Assembly (NCBI GenBank): GCA_030671095.1
Contig: DAOVAK010000109.1
Coordinates: 1-7,723, forward strand
From: Deltaproteobacteria bacterium
GTDB lineage: Bacteria > Desulfobacterota > DSM-4660 > Desulfatiglandales > HGW-15
Length of the DNA stretch: 7,723 nt
Direction of reading: 5' to 3'
Under the pieces are notes generated by a model. It was not told the DNA's origin. It worked only from the letters and a program-made list of their open reading frames with translations, and ran no database searches. The translations under genes were made by a program, and so were the position numbers. The stretch's first letter is position 1. Each line of letters starts with the position of its first letter. Positions 4,860 through 7,723 of this stretch are shown here, piece by piece.

Positions 4860-7723
4860 ATGGTCCGTTTTTTTGTCCGCAACTCTGTTTTCGTGAACCT
4901 CCTGATGATCGTCATATTGGTTGCAGGGGTTTTTATCTACTTTACGATCAGTCGTGAGATCTTCCCCGAGTTCTCCCTAGATTCCATTTCCGTTACAACT
5001 GCCTATCCTGCGGCATCCCCTCAAGAGGTGGAAAAACTCATCACCATTAAGATCGAGGATGAAATTGCTGATATTGACGGTGTGGACAATATCTATTCTG
5101 AATCTCAGGAAGGCCTCTCCCTGATCACCATAGAACTAAGGAGCGGCGCCGATTTAGATCGCGCACGCAATGATATTTCCTCGGCCATAGAAAGAACTGA
5201 AGACCTCCCTGAAGATGCTGAGGATTCCGTGGTGGCGGAAGTCAAGAACGCATTCCCGGTGATCACGGTCTCTCTGTATGGCACTCTTCCCGAACTGAGC
5301 ATGAAGGATCTGGCTGAGGAGGTTCGAGACGAATTACGCAGCATTCCTGGGGTGGCCACAGTTTACATCTCTGGGGCCAGAGACCGGGAAGTCTGGGTGG
5401 AGGTGGATCCCAGACGCTTAGAGCAATACCAGCTGAGTCTTAGGGACATCCAGGGGGCCCTGGAGGCGAGGAATCTCAATCTTCCGGCGGGAACCATAAA
5501 GTCGGATCAGGGGGAATTCCTCGTGCGCACGGTGGGAGAAATTTTAGAGGCCCGCCAACTGGAGGATGTCATTGTCCGCTCTGATCCTGACGGGAACCTG
5601 TTAACCCTTTCTCAGGTGGCGCGGATTCGGGACGTGTTTGAGGAACCTGTGACCTTTGGTCGCTTTAACGGCCAGCCGGCCATGAATCTTGCGGTGAGCA
5701 AAGAGAAAAAGGGCGATGCCATTGCCATATCTCAAGCGGTGAGAAAACTTGTTGCAGAATATGAAAAGAGGCTTCCGCCAGGGGTACATCTGGACGTGTT
5801 CAACGATTTTTCCATATATATCAAGAACCGGCTAAACACGCTCATCAGAAACGGGGTTGCGGGATTTGCACTGGTTCTCATTGTCCTGGGTGTCTTCTTC
5901 AACGTTCGCGTCTCTGCAATGACAGCCCTAGGGATTCCGGTATCCTTCGCAGGAGCCCTGATTCTTATGCAGGCCTTTGAGATATCTCTGAACATGATGT
6001 CCATGTTCAGTCTCATTCTTGTGCTTGGGATCATTGTGGATGATGCCATCGTGGTCTCAGAAAACACCTACCGATACATGGAATCAGGTATGTCCCCAGA
6101 AGACGCGGCCGTGAAGGGCACAAATCAGGTGATGGCTCCCGTGGTGGCCACCATCCTCACCACTATCGCCGCCTTCCTTCCCATGCTGCTCATTGGTGGA
6201 ACCATGGGAAAATTCCTTTCTGTGCTCCCGAAGGTGGTCACGTTTGCCCTCTTGGCGTCCCTCGTGGAAGCCCTGATTATCTTGCCTTCCCATCTGGCAG
6301 ATTGGTCCCCGAGGCGTGTTCGCGACCTGTCCACCAACCGTTCAGAAGTATGGTTAAATAGGATCAAGAAGGTTTACACACGATTCCTTCGTCTTTGTCT
6401 GAAATGGAAATATGTCAGCCTTGTGGCAAGCTTTGGAATCACGGCCTTGATTATTACTTTTGCTGCCACAAGGATCCCATTTGTCTTGTTTCACGAATTT
6501 GAGTCCACACAGTTCTTTATCAACGTGGAGACGCCCGTTACGTCTAAACTGGAGGATACCCGAGATGTGATTACCCGCATCGAGCGGCTGGTAATGAAAA
6601 ATCTCCCCCCTGCCGAGCTCAAATCACTGGCCACCAATGTGGGGCTTATCTTTCTGGATGTGAATCGTATTGTCCGGGGTTCCAATGGAGGTCAGATTAT
6701 TGTGGAACTTACAGAGGCCCACAAACGTGAGCGCTCAAGCAACGAAATCATAAAGGCATTACGCAAATTGACCGAGCGGGTACCCGGGGCCACCAAGATT
6801 CAGTATCTCACACCACAGGCAGGCCCTGGAGGTCCCGCCATTGAAATTCGAATCGTGGGGGAGAACCTTGAGGTCCTTCAGCAGATAGCGGAAGAAATTA
6901 AGGGCTACCTATCCACCATTCCTGGGGCGAAAGATATAAGGGACGACTTCTTGCCTGGGAAAAAGGAGCTTCTGATTGTGGCCCGACCCGAGGCCAAGAG
7001 TCTGGGGCTGGACGTGAGATCCATTGCCATGCAGGTGAAAAATAGCTTTTATGGAGCTGAGTCTTCCAAGATCCTTCGCTCTGACGAGGATATCCCTATC
7101 ATGGTGAAGTACCCTGAAGACTATCGGGCTCGCCCATCGAGCGTGGAAGATCTTGTTTTGACGACCCCAACTGGGGAGAAGGTCTACTTCAGGGAAGTGG
7201 CGGAGGTCCAGGAAGGGAAAGGATATACCAAGATTGTGCGGTCAGACGAGAAGCGCACCATTACGGTCCTGGGGGACGTGGATGAAAAAGAGGGTAATAC
7301 CCTCAAGATCACCAGCCAGGTCCAAAGGCACTTCCAAGATCTGGGTAGTCGTTACCCGGGTTACAAATTGGAATTCAAAGGAAAAAGACAGGAGATTGAG
7401 CAGTCTCTCATGGATCTTCTGAGAAGTTTTGGTGTGGCCATCCTCCTCATCTATTTGATCTTGGGGGCCTTGTTCAAGTCCTATATTCAGCCTCTGGTGG
7501 TCATGTTGGCCATTCCCTTTGCGGCCAACGGGGTGGTCTTGGGGCATGCCGTCATGGGAATAAACCTGGGATTCCTTTCCTTCATGGGAATGGTCGCATT
7601 GGGCGGGGTGGTGGTCAATGATTCCCTGATATTGGTGGATTTTATCAATCAGAGAAGGAAGGCGGGGCATTCTCTCATCGAGTCTATCGTATATGCTGGG
7701 CGAATTCGTCTTCGACCGATCCT
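4860..7723 (+). CDS. RND family efflux permease (3' end outside window)
   Basis: This is the proton-driven inner-membrane pump of a tripartite RND system. The frame has no stop from ATG 4860 to the right edge, giving 954 residues; related pumps have about 1030, so TM11, TM12 and the tail are missing. Order: TM1 (about 10-30), first large periplasmic loop (31-325, with EIFPEFSLDSISVTTAYPAA and the IPGVATVYISG pore-domain segment), TM2-TM6 (333-475), TM7 (517-537), second periplasmic loop (540-850), TM8-TM10 (853-928). TM4 carries the proton-relay pair Asp394-Asp395 in GIIVDDAIVVSEN, equal to AcrB Asp407/408. TM10 reads VVVNDSLILVDFIN, with Asn920 at the place of AcrB Lys940. It resembles the hydrophobe/amphiphile exporters, not the CusA metal pumps. 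The start is fixed by the conserved MVRFFVRNSVFVNLL opening; the only Shine-Dalgarno candidate (AAGGA 4841-4845) is 14 bases away, so translation may be coupled to the adaptor. Substrate unknown. Confidence 0.95.
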   Translation, partial: MVRFFVRNSVFVNLLMIVILVAGVFIYFTISREIFPEFSLDSISVTTAYPAASPQEVEKLITIKIEDEIADIDGVDNIYSESQEGLSLITIELRSGADLDRARNDISSAIERTEDLPEDAEDSVVAEVKNAFPVITVSLYGTLPELSMKDLAEEVRDELRSIPGVATVYISGARDREVWVEVDPRRLEQYQLSLRDIQGALEARNLNLPAGTIKSDQGEFLVRTVGEILEARQLEDVIVRSDPDGNLLTLSQVARIRDVFEEPVTFGRFNGQPAMNLAVSKEKKGDAIAISQAVRKLVAEYEKRLPPGVHLDVFNDFSIYIKNRLNTLIRNGVAGFALVLIVLGVFFNVRVSAMTALGIPVSFAGALILMQAFEISLNMMSMFSLILVLGIIVDDAIVVSENTYRYMESGMSPEDAAVKGTNQVMAPVVATILTTIAAFLPMLLIGGTMGKFLSVLPKVVTFALLASLVEALIILPSHLADWSPRRVRDLSTNRSEVWLNRIKKVYTRFLRLCLKWKYVSLVASFGITALIITFAATRIPFVLFHEFESTQFFINVETPVTSKLEDTRDVITRIERLVMKNLPPAELKSLATNVGLIFLDVNRIVRGSNGGQIIVELTEAHKRERSSNEIIKALRKLTERVPGATKIQYLTPQAGPGGPAIEIRIVGENLEVLQQIAEEIKGYLSTIPGAKDIRDDFLPGKKELLIVARPEAKSLGLDVRSIAMQVKNSFYGAESSKILRSDEDIPIMVKYPEDYRARPSSVEDLVLTTPTGEKVYFREVAEVQEGKGYTKIVRSDEKRTITVLGDVDEKEGNTLKITSQVQRHFQDLGSRYPGYKLEFKGKRQEIEQSLMDLLRSFGVAILLIYLILGALFKSYIQPLVVMLAIPFAANGVVLGHAVMGINLGFLSFMGMVALGGVVVNDSLILVDFINQRRKAGHSLIESIVYAGRIRLRPI

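Noticed and set aside
4849..4896. GTG-started fifteen-codon frame just before the permease that reaches a TTTTTTG heptamer and could enter the permease frame by a -1 shift
   Set aside because: The GTG is only 3 bases from AAAGGA, no stimulatory stem or pseudoknot is evident, and ATG 4860 already gives the expected N-terminus of the permease family.
7242..7670. 142-residue open frame on the minus strand within the permease region, and similar minus-strand frames at 5105-6685
   Set aside because: These lie opposite a continuous permease frame with clear RND motifs; their translations are rich in His, Arg and Ser with no recognisable domain and no ribosome binding site.

Overview
The window looks like ordinary chromosomal sequence from a Gram-negative bacterium of intermediate GC content. 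A Slp-family outer-membrane lipoprotein and an inner-membrane RND efflux permease with its periplasmic adaptor require a double membrane. The combination of Slp lipoprotein, MutY and a TetR-controlled RND pair fits Desulfobacterota (former Deltaproteobacteria), but that placement is inference from general familiarity and not from a marker gene.

Layout. (1) Bases 2-889, plus strand: the C-terminal two thirds of a major facilitator superfamily transporter, cut by the left edge. (2) Bases 893-1426, minus strand: a Slp-family lipoprotein with an unusual Pro/Tyr/Trp-rich tail, convergent with the MFS gene with only 3 bases between the two stop codons. A well-spaced sigma70-type promoter for it lies at 1468-1496. 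(3) Bases 1427-1661: AT-rich divergent intergenic region. (4) Bases 1662-2738, plus strand: a complete mutY adenine glycosylase. (5) Bases 2739-2880: an AT-rich regulatory region with repeated TTTACG motifs, inverted repeats and a TTGACA box. (6) From 2881 to the right edge, plus strand: a likely operon of a TetR-family regulator, an RND/HlyD-type periplasmic adaptor and an RND permease. The permease is open to the right edge; about 954 residues are visible and roughly the last 80 are missing.

How the genes work together. The TetR protein probably represses its own promoter, and with it the adaptor and permease, by binding the TTTACG/ATATAT repeats; loss of repression on ligand binding would switch on a proton-driven tripartite pump. 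No TolC-type outer-membrane channel gene is visible; it may lie beyond the right edge or elsewhere. MutY is a housekeeping repair enzyme, and neither it nor the Slp and MFS genes has a sequence-visible link to the pump.

I looked for an undescribed system and did not find one. No CRISPR array, insertion sequence, tRNA, rRNA or toxin-antitoxin module is visible. The points most worth a second look are the palindrome-rich tetR control region, a ten-codon reading frame overlapping the start of the adaptor gene, residue substitutions at functionally important sites of the pump proteins, a nearly complete Nudix box in MutY, and the aromatic tail of the lipoprotein.
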